The position numbers and the translations under genes are program-made. The notes below the pieces were generated by a model. The model was not told the DNA's origin and did not search any database. It saw only the letters and a program-made list of their open reading frames with translations. Positions 42,716-53,080 of a stretch of DNA of 64,000 nucleotides are shown one piece after another (position 1 is the stretch's first letter; the number at the start of each line of letters is the position of its first letter). The DNA lies in assembly GCA_963281255.1 (NCBI GenBank), contig OY725496.1:2666001-2730000 (forward strand), read 5' to 3'. This DNA comes from Aphrocallistes beatrix. Lineage: Eukaryota; Porifera; Hexactinellida; Sceptrulophora; Aphrocallistidae.

Positions 42716-42749
42716 CAATAACGACTACTTATTGAACGCCCGTAGTATA
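42716..42749. repeat. mariner-type terminal sequence, inverse of 34993-35026
   Basis: ATAACGACTACTTATTGAAC and GCCCGTAGTA. It lies 50 bp outside the P element, so it belongs to an older element that the P element entered. Confidence 0.55.
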
Positions 42750-42905
42750 TTACCTGGAATTGCTAACAGTGTTTTGAAGGCATTTTTAAAGCGAAGTGCA
42801 TTATAATTAAATTACCTATCTTTATTTTAATAAATAAAAACATTTTAGCGTATTGCTTACTAGCAACCTTATAGAGTTTCTGTGATCCACTAACGAATGA
42901 AGCTA

Positions 42906-43365
42906 TCCTTACTATTAAAACTCGATTAATGTGTATGTATATCTATCTATCTATCTGTAACGAATTGATTGAAGAAACTGTCAGGCGTAAAAAGCTGATT
43001 TTTGGCATGTGAGAATCTTTTGGCTTTGACTCCACTAAATTTCTGAGCTCAGCCGAAAATGTCGACTCATCATGGAAATATGACTTCATTGTCACATTTT
43101 TAAAGTTAAGCAATACAGTTATTCGAGCATAACTCAGCCATTATAGGAGATAGAAGGCTGAAGTTTTAATAGATTCTGTATACTAACACATCTCACATAT
43201 GATGCAACTATCATCAAAAAAAGATGACTCATCACATTTTTATGAAGTCATTATTACTCATCAAAATTTTAAAAATTGATAATTTAGGTGATTTTTCGTG
43301 CGATATCGATTATAACAGTAGGACAGACGTATTTAGAGATGTTATTTCTCTTATAATTAATCAAT
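42906..43365 (+). mobile_element. Helitron HelA copy H10, 3' tail missing
   Basis: TCCTTACTATTAAAACTCG follows A at 42905. A CTAT-rich microsatellite, TAACGAATTGATTGAAGAAA, the CRE-like region and GCGATATCGATTATAACA follow. It stops at AATTAATCAATG, before the hairpin tail. Confidence 0.85.
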
Positions 43366-43373
43366 GAAATGGA

Positions 43374-43441
43374 ACAAAAATGAAATGGAATTTCAAAAGA
43401 ATAAGCGCGTATTCTTCTTTTGAAATTCCATTTCATTTTTG
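43374..43441. repeat. long hairpin
   Basis: AAAAATGAAATGGAATTTCA, continuing AAAGAA, is mirrored exactly by TTCTTTTGAAATTCCATTTC at 43410-43437 around a 15-nt loop that contains CGCG. Confidence 0.85.
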
Positions 43442-43783
43442 AGGTTCGAGATGCGGCTGCTGGATAAATACCATTGTTGAGAAAGTTAACAATGGTACTG
43501 TGTTCTTCCTGTTCCATTAATAACGAAAGAACAACGATTAAATAATATTGTTTTGTTGATTGACCCACAACTTTTGAACCTATTGTTCGATTTGAAAAGT
43601 CTTCCACCACTCTATGTATTTAGCGGGTCTTGCTTGACATTTAGTTAGCATATAATATCTAAAATTAATTGATATCGCTAAGTCTAAACAATATCGGGAG
43701 AATTGTACTAAGATTTTCGCTGAAAATCTGATTCTTGGTACAATTGTCCCCTTAGTACAATTCTCCTGAGACAATTTTATGAC

Positions 43784-43820
43784 ACCCGATGTCCGAAGAT
43801 TTTTCGGACATCGGGTGTAA
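43784..43820. repeat. hairpin with 16-bp stem and short loop
   Basis: ACACCCGATGTCCGAA, a short GATT loop, then TTTCGGACATCGGGTGT. Flanking GACAATTTT / AAAAATTGTC extends the pairing. It may be a tiny fold-back element. Confidence 0.85.
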
Positions 43821-44440
43821 AAAATTGTCTAGCGAAACTTTGACTTTCCTGGTGTTTTTATTCTCAAGGATGTTTTTGAGTAACTCCATTGACATTTTGG
43901 CCTTGTTCGGTATTATGTTTGGGTTTTCGTCGACAAATTACTCTTGAAGTATAATGAGTCCAAAGCTTTGAAAAATGGAAACTGAATGGCATTGCATAGT
44001 GTGGAAAGAAAAAATATTTTAAAAATAAAGATTGTGAAAAAATGCACTGCAGAAAGTGTTAAAATTGTCTTATGTACCTTATGCGTCAAAAAACGATAGG
44101 GTTATTCACAGATTCTGCATTGGCACACTGTCTGGACGTTCAAAGGTGCCTCATTTTGTCTCGAAAAATTGGATCGAATCGTATAGTAACTTCGTCTGCC
44201 CATCAACAAAGTGATATTTCAAAGCTGAAGTTTGCAGTATTGCCTGAAAATAATATCATCAAAACAATGATTCAAAACAAGTGTTTATTATGCCGTTGTT
44301 TATTTTATTTATAATATTACATGAAGTAGACGAATCTCAAAATATGCTAAGACTAACTTTCATTTGTTGACCAGGGATTTTTAGTGGATTAAATTTCAAA
44401 CTACATACATATTTCAGAAATTATGCAATCAATATTATAT
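43821..44440. other. no gene recognised
   Basis: The 80-codon plus-strand frame 44072-44314 has no motif known to me. GGATCGAATCGTATAGTAAC recurs loosely near 45450, suggesting an old repeat. Confidence 0.4.
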
Positions 44441-44443
44441 TTA

Positions 44444-44952
44444 CAAGCGCGCTTCGCTTGCTTGCGCTGCGCGGCTGGCGGACACTTTGTGTCCGCCGAA
44501 GGCTCCCTTGAGTCGCCTGGAGGTGACATTGGTTAATTAAAAGGGAAATATCATCTCTAAATATGTCCATCTTAGTTTTAAAATCGATATCACTCGAAAA
44601 AACACCAAATTTGTCAATTTTTAAAATTTTGATTAGTAATGATAACATCATAGCAAAGTGATGAGTCATCATTTTTTGATGATAGTTGCTAAAATTTCAG
44701 CCTTCTATCTCCTATAATGGCTGAGTTATGCACGAATAACTGTGTTGCTTAACTTTTAAAAATGTGACAATGACGTCATAATTCCATGATGAGTCAACAT
44801 TTTGCTCTGAACTCAGAACTTACTGGAGCCATAGCCAAAAGACTCCCACATGCCAAAATTCAGCCTTCTGCGCCCGGCAGTTTCTTGAATCAATTCGTTA
44901 CAGATATATATATATATATGTATATACAATAATCGAGTTTTAATAGTAAGGA
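44444..44952 (-). mobile_element. Helitron HelA copy H11, complete, 509 bp
   Basis: The 3' CTTG end is at 44444 (A outside) and the 5' TC end at 44952 (T outside). Both hairpins, TGATGAGTCATCA and ATGACGTCATAA are present. About 40 bp around GCATCATATTTGAGATATG are deleted compared with H8. Confidence 0.92.
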
Positions 44953-45620
44953 TATTTTTGTTTATAACATATACATCATTTAACTCTATATCGAAGTTTC
45001 AAATATATTTTGTCTCACTTCATTTCAACTTGTAAATTCCAACTATAAATTACCATGAAACGGGAAAATTATTCAAGAAAGAAATTCTATATCACTTGTT
45101 CTATCTGGTCTATCAAGTACGAATCAATGAATTCATTATATGCTAAAATTTCATCACGAGGTTTTTCTATTAGTAACATCTTCTTCCCGAATTTGAGTTC
45201 TGCATCATATAAAGTATTTCGATAAGAAATATTATAAGTAACAATTTAACAGAAGATAAATATCTTTAGAAATTTGAGTTTAAAATTGAAATGGCGAAAA
45301 TTCTGGTTAGGATCGAACAAAAATTCCTGTTCAAGTTGTCAAATACATTTACATCTTTCCGATGGTGTCAAGTTTGTAAGAATAAGTTGACTAATCTTTT
45401 AAGTTATAATTGAAAGGCACAAAGTGGCACGATTGTGTCGAGAAGTGCCGGATTGAAAATCGTATAGTAACTTTAATAACCCACCAAATTAGTAGTGAAG
45501 TGTCTTGTAACGAAATGTCGGTATCCCATTTTATAACATCAAAATTTGTAGTAGAATGTGTTTGCGAAGTCTAAGATAGCTTCTAAACTGGCCTCGAAGT
45601 GTGTAAAGGTCAAAGAAAAT
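44953..45620. other. no gene recognised
   Basis: This is AT-rich DNA. AAAGGCACAAAGTGGCAC at 45414 is a solo copy of the core motif found inside the Tc1-like MITEs. Confidence 0.45.
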
Positions 45621-45626
45621 TTCAAC

Positions 45627-45899
45627 TTACAGTACCTCAATAATAATTTTACATACTACTAAATGACTAGTGAAATAATTAAGATAATTCCCAACCTGTG
45701 ATATGCTTATCATAGTCCTATTTATGCTCATCTTTGATAGATACCAGCTCCATCGCATGCATCGCAACTTGACTGGGACTCGTGTGAAAAGTGTAGCTGT
45801 CTCATGGTAGCTTTTCTCCTGCCACAGGTTCTGCTGGTTCTTTTGCATCTTCTCATCGCTACAGTCAAGTCCTGCAGGACTCGATTTTCCATTGGCCAT
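45627..45899 (-). CDS. small ORF of 90 aa, possibly the first exon of a host gene
   Basis: The minus-strand frame starts ATG at 45899: MANGKSSPAGLDCSDEKMQK, then NQQNLWQEKSYHETATLFTR. The upstream 110 bp and first 18 codons align with 35230-35385 on the plus strand (MSRKISPELNCGGEQM), so this start is the conserved one. The overlapping frame from 45952 (Arg-rich) is a shadow. A GT after CGATGGAGCTG at about 45749 could be a donor. No known family. There is no signal peptide. The C-terminal half beyond about residue 50 may be intron sequence. Confidence 0.35.
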   Translation of the reverse strand: MANGKSSPAGLDCSDEKMQKNQQNLWQEKSYHETATLFTRVPVKLRCMRWSWYLSKMSINRTMISISQVGNYLNYFTSHLVVCKIIIEVL

Positions 45900-46910
45900 A
45901 ATAATATTCGCTCAGGGCTGAGTGGAATGTGAATGTAATAATAATGTGGCATCCGAATTTAGCAAACCAAAGCAGCTGTTATATGATATGATATAAGGTT
46001 GGATGAGCATTTATGTTCGAATGTTTACTAAATAGTAAGACATAGGCAAGCAAACATATGCCAATAAACTAAGAATTTCACATACCAATTTCATAGTTCT
46101 GAAACTAGCTAGATGAATACAAATATTCAAGCACAATAATATACTTGATGATAATATAGTTTTTGAGCGAAGTCATGGAAACAAAGCAGATACGTATGAT
46201 TCATATGATGAAATTTCAACATTTGGGCACAGACAAATCATTGTACAAGTTTAGTGAAATGGTTGTGTAGGGAAGTAGTGTGAAATTTGTATATAGATGT
46301 GTAGATTTGTGGTGAAAGGGCAATTGTACGTACCACAGCATTGGTATGTTTTTGACTGCAAAAGATTGTAGTATCTGTGGAGAATTACCTCAGGAGTCCA
46401 CATACAGCAGGGTGAGCCAAAAGTTCTGCAACAAATTTTGTTGATCTATTATACTTACACAAGTGAATCTAACATCTGGACATTTCGTTTTACTTGAAAA
46501 TTATATGAATTATCTTATATATTAAAATGCTAGGATTTTTTGTGTGTATTTTTTTGTTTTTGTCCGAATTGATTGAAGAATTGGGAAGTCATAGAGATGT
46601 GAAAATTGGCATGTATGTGTCAAATGATATGACTACAATTAAGTTCTAAGTTCTAAGCAAAATTTTCACATCTCTGCAAAAAAATGGAAAACAAATTTTC
46701 ACACCTTTTAGATACAGAATAAATGAATACACTATCACAATAGAAATCATTTTACGACAGTACAATAGATCGTCATTGTTATTAAAATACTTCAAAGCCA
46801 CAACTTATGTTTGATATCTTAAATGTATTATAGTGTATGGCAATAAAAAGATTGTGTATATTTTCACACCTTTATATACATATTTTCACACCATTTGATG
46901 AATTTTGAAA

Positions 46911-47710
46911 AATATGCTAGAGACTAGCTTCCAACGGGTAACATGGGGTTTTTAGGGGTGTAGATTTCGAATATCTTATTTTCAGATCTATATGATAAAT
47001 TATTTGTTTACTTTTGTTTACATTAGATACATGAAGTAAACAAATCTCAAAAATAGGCTAGAAACTTGCTTTAAACGGTTGACATAATAATAATAATAAT
47101 ATACATTTATATAGCGCAGATTCCATATTAATATGCTCAAGTGCGCTGTACAATTCAATAAAAGTAAGTGTATGTTATGCATGTACGTATGTATGTGTGT
47201 GTATGCGTATGTATGTGTATGTATGGTTGTAAGGTATGTATATGCATTGAAATTAATTGAATGAATATTTATTTAAGTGGATGAATCGTCCGCGATAAGG
47301 AAAAGATGAGTTTTCAGGAGTTTTTTGAAGAGAAGAAGTGAGGGGGCATTTCGAATGCTCGGAGGGAGAAGATTCCACTCAACAGGCGCAGCTAAAGTGA
47401 ATGTACGATCACCCAGAGTTTTGGAAGATTTGGTAACATGGGGTTTTTAGGGGTGTAGATTTCGAATATCTTATTTTCAGATCTATATGATAAATTTTTT
47501 GTTTACTTTTGTTTACATTAGATACATGGAGTAAACAAATCTCAAAAATAGGCTAGAAACTTGCTTTAAACGGTTGACATGTGGTTTTTAGTGGTGTAGA
47601 TGTCGAATATCATTTCATATCAATTTTCAGATCTATATGATAAATTATTTGTTTTCTTTTGTTTACAATAGATACATAAAGTGAACACATTACAAAAATA
47701 GGTTAGCACC
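46911..47710 (+). repeat. tandem repeat of about 145 bp in HelB2
   Basis: Three units and a partial one, each with GGGGTTTTTAGGGGTGTAGA, TCAGATCTATATGATAAATT, GTTTACTTTTGTTTACATTA and AAATAGGCTAGAAACTTGCT. Unit 2 is split by the element at 47084-47430. Confidence 0.85.
47084..47430. mobile_element. dispersed repeat with ATATAGCGC ... GTGCGCTGTACA head
   Basis: TTTATATAGCGCAGATTCCA, TCAAGTGCGCTGTACAATTC, AGTTTTCAGGAGTTTTTTGA and GGAGAAGATTCCACTC occur in this order in a repeat type widespread in marine invertebrates and fish. I recall the pattern but cannot name a superfamily. It interrupts a HelB2 tandem unit. Confidence 0.5.
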
Positions 47711-47712
47711 TG

Positions 47713-48100
47713 GGGCCTTATTCACTAAGAAAACTTAAGATTTGCTTAACTTTTGAATCTTCAAAATTAGAAGAGATTTTAAAAGAATTCAAATAGATTG
47801 CATACTCCATTAATTTTAAGTGGTACAATTGAAATGCTTGACCAATTTTGACTCATTTGTTAAACTTTTCAGAAAGTTACGTAATATTTTAAGTTAAGTA
47901 TGACGTCATAATACTTAAGTATGACATCACGAATATTTCGAGAGTGACTTGGAATATTTCCAGTATTTAGGTAGTTTATATTTCTATTGGTATCATTGAA
48001 CACCTATTTACCCACATCGTAATGCAACTCTTCAAAATTTCCACTATATAAAGTTAAATAAAGTTAAGCAAATCTTAAGTTTTCTTAGTGAATAAGGCCC
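47713..48100. mobile_element. 388-bp PIF/Harbinger-like MITE
   Basis: The 3-bp duplication CTG (47710-47712 and 48101-48103) fits the CWG target of PIF/Harbinger. The inverted ends GGGCCTTATTCACTAAGAAA are paired for at least 35 bp. The middle has ATGACGTCATAATACTTAAG. The empty site is visible in the neighbouring HelB repeat units. Confidence 0.85.
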
Positions 48101-48352
48101 CTGGCTTCCAACGAGTATCAGCCGCGCAGTGCAAGCAAGCGAAGCGCGCTTGTTTTAATTATTTTGCAATCCAATTGCCTGTCTTCCCTAATATATTTGC
48201 TAAAGTGGATCATAAATGTTTGTGTGTTTAGAAGAAATATAAAAATCAAACGAAAGAAAATCTCGAATGCTAGGTACATTCTATGATTATACTTTAACAA
48301 TTGTTCTTCTTATTGATGATTACTGGTATATAAACCAAAAGAAATAGTCATA

Positions 48353-49676
48353 AACGAGGGGTACGCGGAAAGTTTTTAGCCACAAATTCAGTTTCCATTG
48401 AAATCGGATTGCAATTTTAGATATTATTCAACTATATTTACTTGTTAGTAACCCAAATTTCAAGTCGATACGATGATCCTGCTATGATTTACGTAACAGA
48501 GCATACGTACATGACTTGAGTAATTCACTTTACAACACAATGGATCTTAATGGTGAGCTTTTCTTTTTTTGATTTTCGTTCTATGATATATTATGATTAT
48601 AAGTCTGGGTTATCACATCGTCAGTGTCATGAACGATTGAATTCCGCTTTGGGGAATGTGCACCGGGATTTTCATCAGTTACCAATTAGTATCGAGAGTT
48701 TTCCCGTGGTCGGGATATGCTTGGAGACGAAGCGCGAACCGGTAGACCGGTAACTACAACAGCTGGAGATCAAGTAGATCAGGTTCGTACCCTAGTAGCT
48801 GAAGATCGAAGAATCACTTACGATGTAATTCAGACTAGTATAGGGATATCATCATGGGCAGTTAGGAAGATACTACATGAAGAACTGGGTCTACACAAGT
48901 TGAGTAGTCGCTGGATCCCCCATCTCTTAACTGAAGAACAAAAAAAGGCCCGCGTTGACTGGTGCAAATTAATGCTAGTCAAATTCGATATGGGTAAGTC
49001 CAATAAGGTTTCTCAGATAATTACTGGTGATGAAACTTGAATTTATTCATATAAACCTGAAAGGAAGTCTCAATCGCAAGTTTGGGTGTTTCCTGGAGAG
49101 AGCGCACCAACGAAAGTGGTCCGCGGGCGTGCAATCGGGAAGCAGATGGTCGCTACTTTTGTCGGCAAAAGGGGACATGTAGCATCAATACTGTTGAAGG
49201 ACCGAAAAACAGTAAATGCTGAATGGTATTGTACAGTTTATCTTCCTGAAGTGTTTAAGAATCTTTGTGAGCAGCGACCAAAATCTAAGACTTCGAGGCT
49301 TATTTTTGCACCATGATAATGCAAGTGCTCATACGGCAGGTACAACTCGAGACTTTATAGCCGATAAACCCATTCAATTGCTTAGCCATCTACCCTATTC
49401 TCCTGACCTGGCTCCCTGTGACTTTTTAGTGTTTCCAAAAGTGAAAGATCTTATGCGTGGAATACGTTTTGTGTCTCCGGAGGCAGCGGTAGAGGTGTAC
49501 CAGGAGCACCTTGAGACCTTCACCAGGTCCCAGTGGTGTAATCTTATTGAAAAGTGGTTTGAAAGGATGAAACTTTGCATATAGGCTAGGGGAGAATACT
49601 TCGAGAAAATGTAGAAGTTTGGTCTTAATAAACTGAATACTTTTTGTGTGGCTAAAAATTTTCCGCGTGCCCCTCG
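48353..49676 (+). mobile_element. full-length mariner element, 1.32 kb
   Basis: TA flanks both ends. The inverted termini (CGAGGGGTACGCGGAAAGTT and CGAGGGGCACGCGGAAAATT) pair over about 30 bp. The length is normal for mariner. It carries one transposase gene with few breaks, so the insertion is fairly young. Confidence 0.9.
48541..49584 (+). pseudogene. mariner transposase, three disabling changes
   Basis: ATG at 48541 (MDLNGE). The first helix-turn-helix region is YYDYKSGLSHRQCHERLN. A frameshift at about 48690-48715 precedes DEARTGRPVTTT, the linker motif. The second helix-turn-helix is ITYDVIQTSIGISSWAVRKI, then IPHLLTEEQKKARVDWC and the first Asp in ITGDET. The Trp codon after it has become TGA (about 49038). 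The same frame continues with QVWVFPGESAPTKVVRGRAI. A second frameshift near 49290-49310 precedes the second Asp in LHHDNASAHTAGTT and the third in YSPDLAPCDFLVFP, 34 residues apart (DD34D). It ends ERMKLCI at 49584. All catalytic Asp are kept. Homologous to arthropod mariner/SETMAR-type transposases. Confidence 0.9.
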
Positions 49677-49796
49677 TATTAGTATTCTGAATTAATAACT
49701 GACTATTGGAGAATATAAATATTTTTAATCAGGAGAAAATAGTTATTTTCGAACTTGACATATTTGAAATCAGATTATTGGAGTCCCGGGTATATA

Positions 49797-50566
49797 CAGG
49801 GTGACACATAAGTTCTGTTACAAGCTTCATTAGGTATAAAATTTCTACTCAAACAATACTCAAACAATCTTAGTTATTATGGTCCTTAGAGATTGTAATT
49901 CGAATATTTTCAATGATTTTAAAAGATTTTTCGATTCAATGACTTAGAAATGTGTTTTGTATGGTGAGTTTTGGGGGGAAAAATGTGTCCTGGCACGCAG
50001 CGAAAATCGTGGATCTCACTGCTTTTCAAGTTATCTTCCCAGAGTCTTCAAATCCTAGGAAAAATTAGCTCACACATTTTCCTCGAACACTATAAATTTG
50101 TAGAAATATAGAATGTTTAGATCAGTATATATTGAGAACCTTTTGGATTAGATTTTTTGATGTGAAAAAAAGTGCCATTTGGGTGATTTTGCAAAATGTA
50201 CCTCATTTGAACTGCGACTGAATAACTTTTTCTAGTTTCTGATAACGAATTCAGTGGATTTATGAAATATTTATATGGCGATAGAAAGGTACCTGGTGCT
50301 AAATCGTCATGGGACATCGATTATGAAGACATTTTTTACTGAAGCAGTGGGCCCTGATTCGCGATTTTCGCTGCGTGCCAGGACACATTTTTTTTCTAAA
50401 AATTCACCATACAAAACACATTTCTAAGTCATAGAATCGAAAAATCTTTTAAAATCATTGAAAATATTCGAATTACAATCTCTAAGGACCATAATAGCTA
50501 AGATCGTTTGAGTATACGAAATTTTATACCTAATGAAGCTTGTAACAGAACTTATGTGTCACCCTG
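49797..50566. mobile_element. 770-bp fold-back MITE, CAGGGTGACACATAAG family
   Basis: CAGGGTGACACATAAGTTCT is matched inverted at 50566. The arms of about 230 bp (to GCTGCGTGCCAGGACACATT) are about 93% complementary by eye. TA lies at the left and TG at the right. The mariner-like ends are similar to family Q. The minus-strand frame 50117-50317 lies in the loop and is not supported. Confidence 0.85.
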
Positions 50567-50759
50567 TGAGATTTCAAAAATTTTAATAAAAAATATTTTG
50601 CGTAATGAATGGTGTTCATTTCTAAACTAGAAGGGTGCTATATTCCATCGATGCAAACCGATTTAAATTTAAACTAAATTATCTTAGTCAAATCAGTAAG
50701 TAAAATTTATTGTTGCAGAACTTTTGACTCACCCTATACAAGTACTGTATATGGGTGGA

Positions 50760-51030
50760 CAGTGGCGTAGCTAGGGATTGAAGCTTGCTAGGGCACAGGT
50801 AAATTATTTCTGTGTGAAACACGACGACGCCTAGAGTCGATTATCAATACCTTACACATTGATGAAAGTACCAAACTTTAATGTTTAATTTGTAGGGCGG
50901 CTAATGAACACTTCGTCGCCCAGGAAAAATAAACACTTTCAGAAGAGTCCCTACAGGTGCCAAATATTGGTCACTTTCACAAATCCATTTCACATTTGCT
51001 TACATCATGAATCTGTTTGATGGGATAATA
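50760..51030 (+). mobile_element. hAT-like terminus, truncated
   Basis: CAGTGGCGTAGCTAGGGATT is a common hAT-type end. The other end is lost at the next element (51042). Confidence 0.5.
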
Positions 51031-51041
51031 TGATATATATA

Positions 51042-51821
51042 CAGGGCGGTTCATAAGTAGTGACCTAATTTTGATTTGCTATCTTTTCAAAACGAATGAT
51101 GGCAAATTAATTTGGTGAAAAGTATTAAATATTATACACTTGGGAGATATAGAATCCATCCTCAACAGGGGTCTAGTCATTGATATGTACTCTATCCTGC
51201 CTCCACGATTTCTGATGGTTTTCTGCATGTTTGATGCTTTCTAGAGACCTAGCAGTTTTGGAGCTCCAATTCTGGTCTTATCTGCAACAGTTCCATGCTG
51301 CTCAAAGTTCTGAATCATTTTCTTTATCGTTCTGGCAGCAGAAGCAGATTTACTACCATAAATTCTTTTGTAGGCTCGTTGAGTATTGATCATGCTTCTT
51401 TGTTTTCATAGCATCAGTGAGTGAATGATCTTTGTTTTCATAGCATCAGTGAATGATCTTTGTTCTTTGATCTATTGTGTTGCAGTCAGAATGCGTTTCA
51501 ACCGGAAACGGAAACGGATTCTGCTGCCAGAACGATAAAGAAAATGGATCAGAACTTTAAGCAGCATGGAACTGTTGCAGATAAGACCAGAATTGCCGCT
51601 CCAAAGACTGCTAGGTCTCTAGAAAGCATCAAACATGCAGAAAACCATTAGAAATCGTGGAGGCAAGATAGAGTACATATCAATGACTAGACGCCTGTTG
51701 AGGATGGATTCTATATCTCCCAAGTGTATAATACTTAATACTTTTCACCAAATTAAGTTGCCGTTATTCGTTTTGAAATGATAGCAAATCAAAATTAAGT
51801 CACTACTTATGGGCCACCCTG
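51042..51821. mobile_element. 780-bp palindromic element with an inverted transposase-gene fragment
   Basis: TA flanks both ends. CAGGGCGGTTCATAAGTAGT pairs with its inverse at 51821. The two halves (about 350 bp each) are inverted copies of one sequence, which on the plus strand right half (51500-51650) reads KKMDQNFKQHGTVADKTRIA and APKTARSLESIKHAENH, like the end of the DNA-binding head of a Tc1/mariner-type transposase. The spacer (51390-51470) contains a direct repeat TTTGTTTTCATAGCATCAGT. Confidence 0.85.
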
Positions 51822-52039
51822 TATATATCTTATATATTAAAATGCTAGGAAAATTGGAATGTAGGTATCAAATGATATGACTACGATTAAGTTCTAAGAT
51901 CTAAGCGAAATTTTCACATCTCTGCAAAAAAAATGGAAACAATTTTTCACACCTTTTCTATACAAAATAAATGACTACACTATTACAATAGAAATCATTA
52001 TACAAGTACGACACTACAATAGATCGTCATTGTTATTAA

Positions 52040-52490
52040 CAGTGGCGACGTTAGAGGGGACGCAGGGGGAGCAGGATTTATAGGTCCATATTTACGAAAT
52101 TTGTGATTTTAGTTCTATGTTATATTAGATTAAGTGAAATTTTGTGAAAGAATCAGGAACAATATAATAGTAAAGTCACATATACTAAAATAAACAGTTA
52201 AACTAAGGAGAGATCATCTGGTCCAGGAGCTTTAGCTCTATGACGTTTAGTAGCTGCGGGAGGAATGTCACTCATTTGGATACTAAAGGTACTAACAAAA
52301 ACGCACTAAATAATATTAATCAGAAGAAAAACATATTTTCAACATCAAAGTCGGTTTTAGATTCCAAAGATACAATGTTGGTTATGGATACAATCTAAAA
52401 AATGTCGGTCGACAGACCGATAGTGCAGCTCCAGGAAGTGACTCGAAGGAACATGTAATATAAATATCGGATTACATCGTGAATTACTAA
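52040..52490 (+). mobile_element. hAT-like element end in HelB3
   Basis: CAGTGGCGACGTTAGAGGGG is a hAT-type start. A plausible far end is not identified, so the right border is approximate. Confidence 0.4.
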
Positions 52491-52505
52491 TCTTACGGCA
52501 TTCTA

Positions 52506-52930
52506 AGTGTGAAATTTGGAATCTACATATTAAAATACCCTATATTTGCCATTGAGAGCTAGCTTTTAGCTCAAAAATAAGTTTTTTTTAAAAAGGTGTG
52601 AAAATATGCATATATACATATGTTAGAAACTCATAAAATACTTAGATAACCACTTTAAAAAAATTTGTGCTAAATCGGAATCTACGTATTAAAATATCCT
52701 ATATTAGCCGTTGAAAGCTCGCTTTTAACTCAAAATAAGTTTTTTCGAAAGGTGTGAAAATATCTACTATATATACATATGTTAGAAACTCATTAAATAT
52801 TCATATTATTACTTTCAAAGTGCGAAAATCGGATCCTACGTGGTGAAATACCCTAAATTACTCGTTGAGATCTTACTTATATCTTTAAACAAAGCTTTGC
52901 AGTGGAGGTGTTAAAATATGAATATATACT
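52506..52930 (+). repeat. tandem repeat of about 190 bp
   Basis: Two and a half units share GGAATCTACRTATTAAAATA, CCGTTGAAAGCTCGCTTTTA, AAGGTGTGAAAATAT and ATATACATATGTTAGAAACT. Confidence 0.85.
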
Positions 52931-53080
52931 TATAAAAACCGGAAATGATGAGATTTTGCGAAAAAGAAGTTGAAGGTGCACATCTACACCATAAAGAGAT
53001 CCAACATGCGAAATTTAGTAAAATTCGGACTGTTAGATTTCGCAGTTGCGCGCGTACGGACATACATACATACATACATA

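Larger units (their letters stand above)
46513..48152 (+). mobile_element. Helitron HelB copy 2, both ends intact
   Basis: TCTTATATATTAAAATGCTA starts after A at 46512, and GCAAGCGAAGCGCGCTTG ends at 48152 before T. The body has AATTTTCACATCTCTGC and AATAGATCGTCATTGTTATT. Inside lies a tandem repeat of about 145 bp, a dispersed repeat (47084-47430) and a Harbinger-like MITE (47713-48100). The tail lacks the GCGGACAC hairpin. Confidence 0.85.
46408..50735. mobile_element. Mariner-like MITE family Q, copy 1, with three elements inside
   Basis: The left end CAGGGTGAGCCAAAAGTTCT at 46408 and the inverse of AGGGTGAGTCAAAAGTTCTG at about 50735 bound a 4.3-kb interval. Removing HelB2 (1640 bp), the mariner (1324 bp) and the fold-back MITE (770 bp) leaves about 590 bp, close to the 550 bp of copy Q2. 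The right part (GTAATGAATGGTGTTCATTT) is shared with Q2. Confidence 0.7.
51828..53050 (+). mobile_element. Helitron HelB copy 3, 5' end intact, 3' end not found
   Basis: TCTTATATATTAAAATGCTA at 51828 after A, followed by AAGTTCTAAGATCTAAGCGA and AATTTTCACATCTCTGC as in HelB2. At 52040 a hAT-like end interrupts it. The HelB-type tandem sequence resumes near 52500. Confidence 0.65.

Noticed and set aside
34993-42749. A single intact 7.7-kb transposon
   Set aside because: Only about 34 bp at each end agree, there is no confirmed duplication, and the interior is a patchwork of other elements. It is kept only as a question in the findings.
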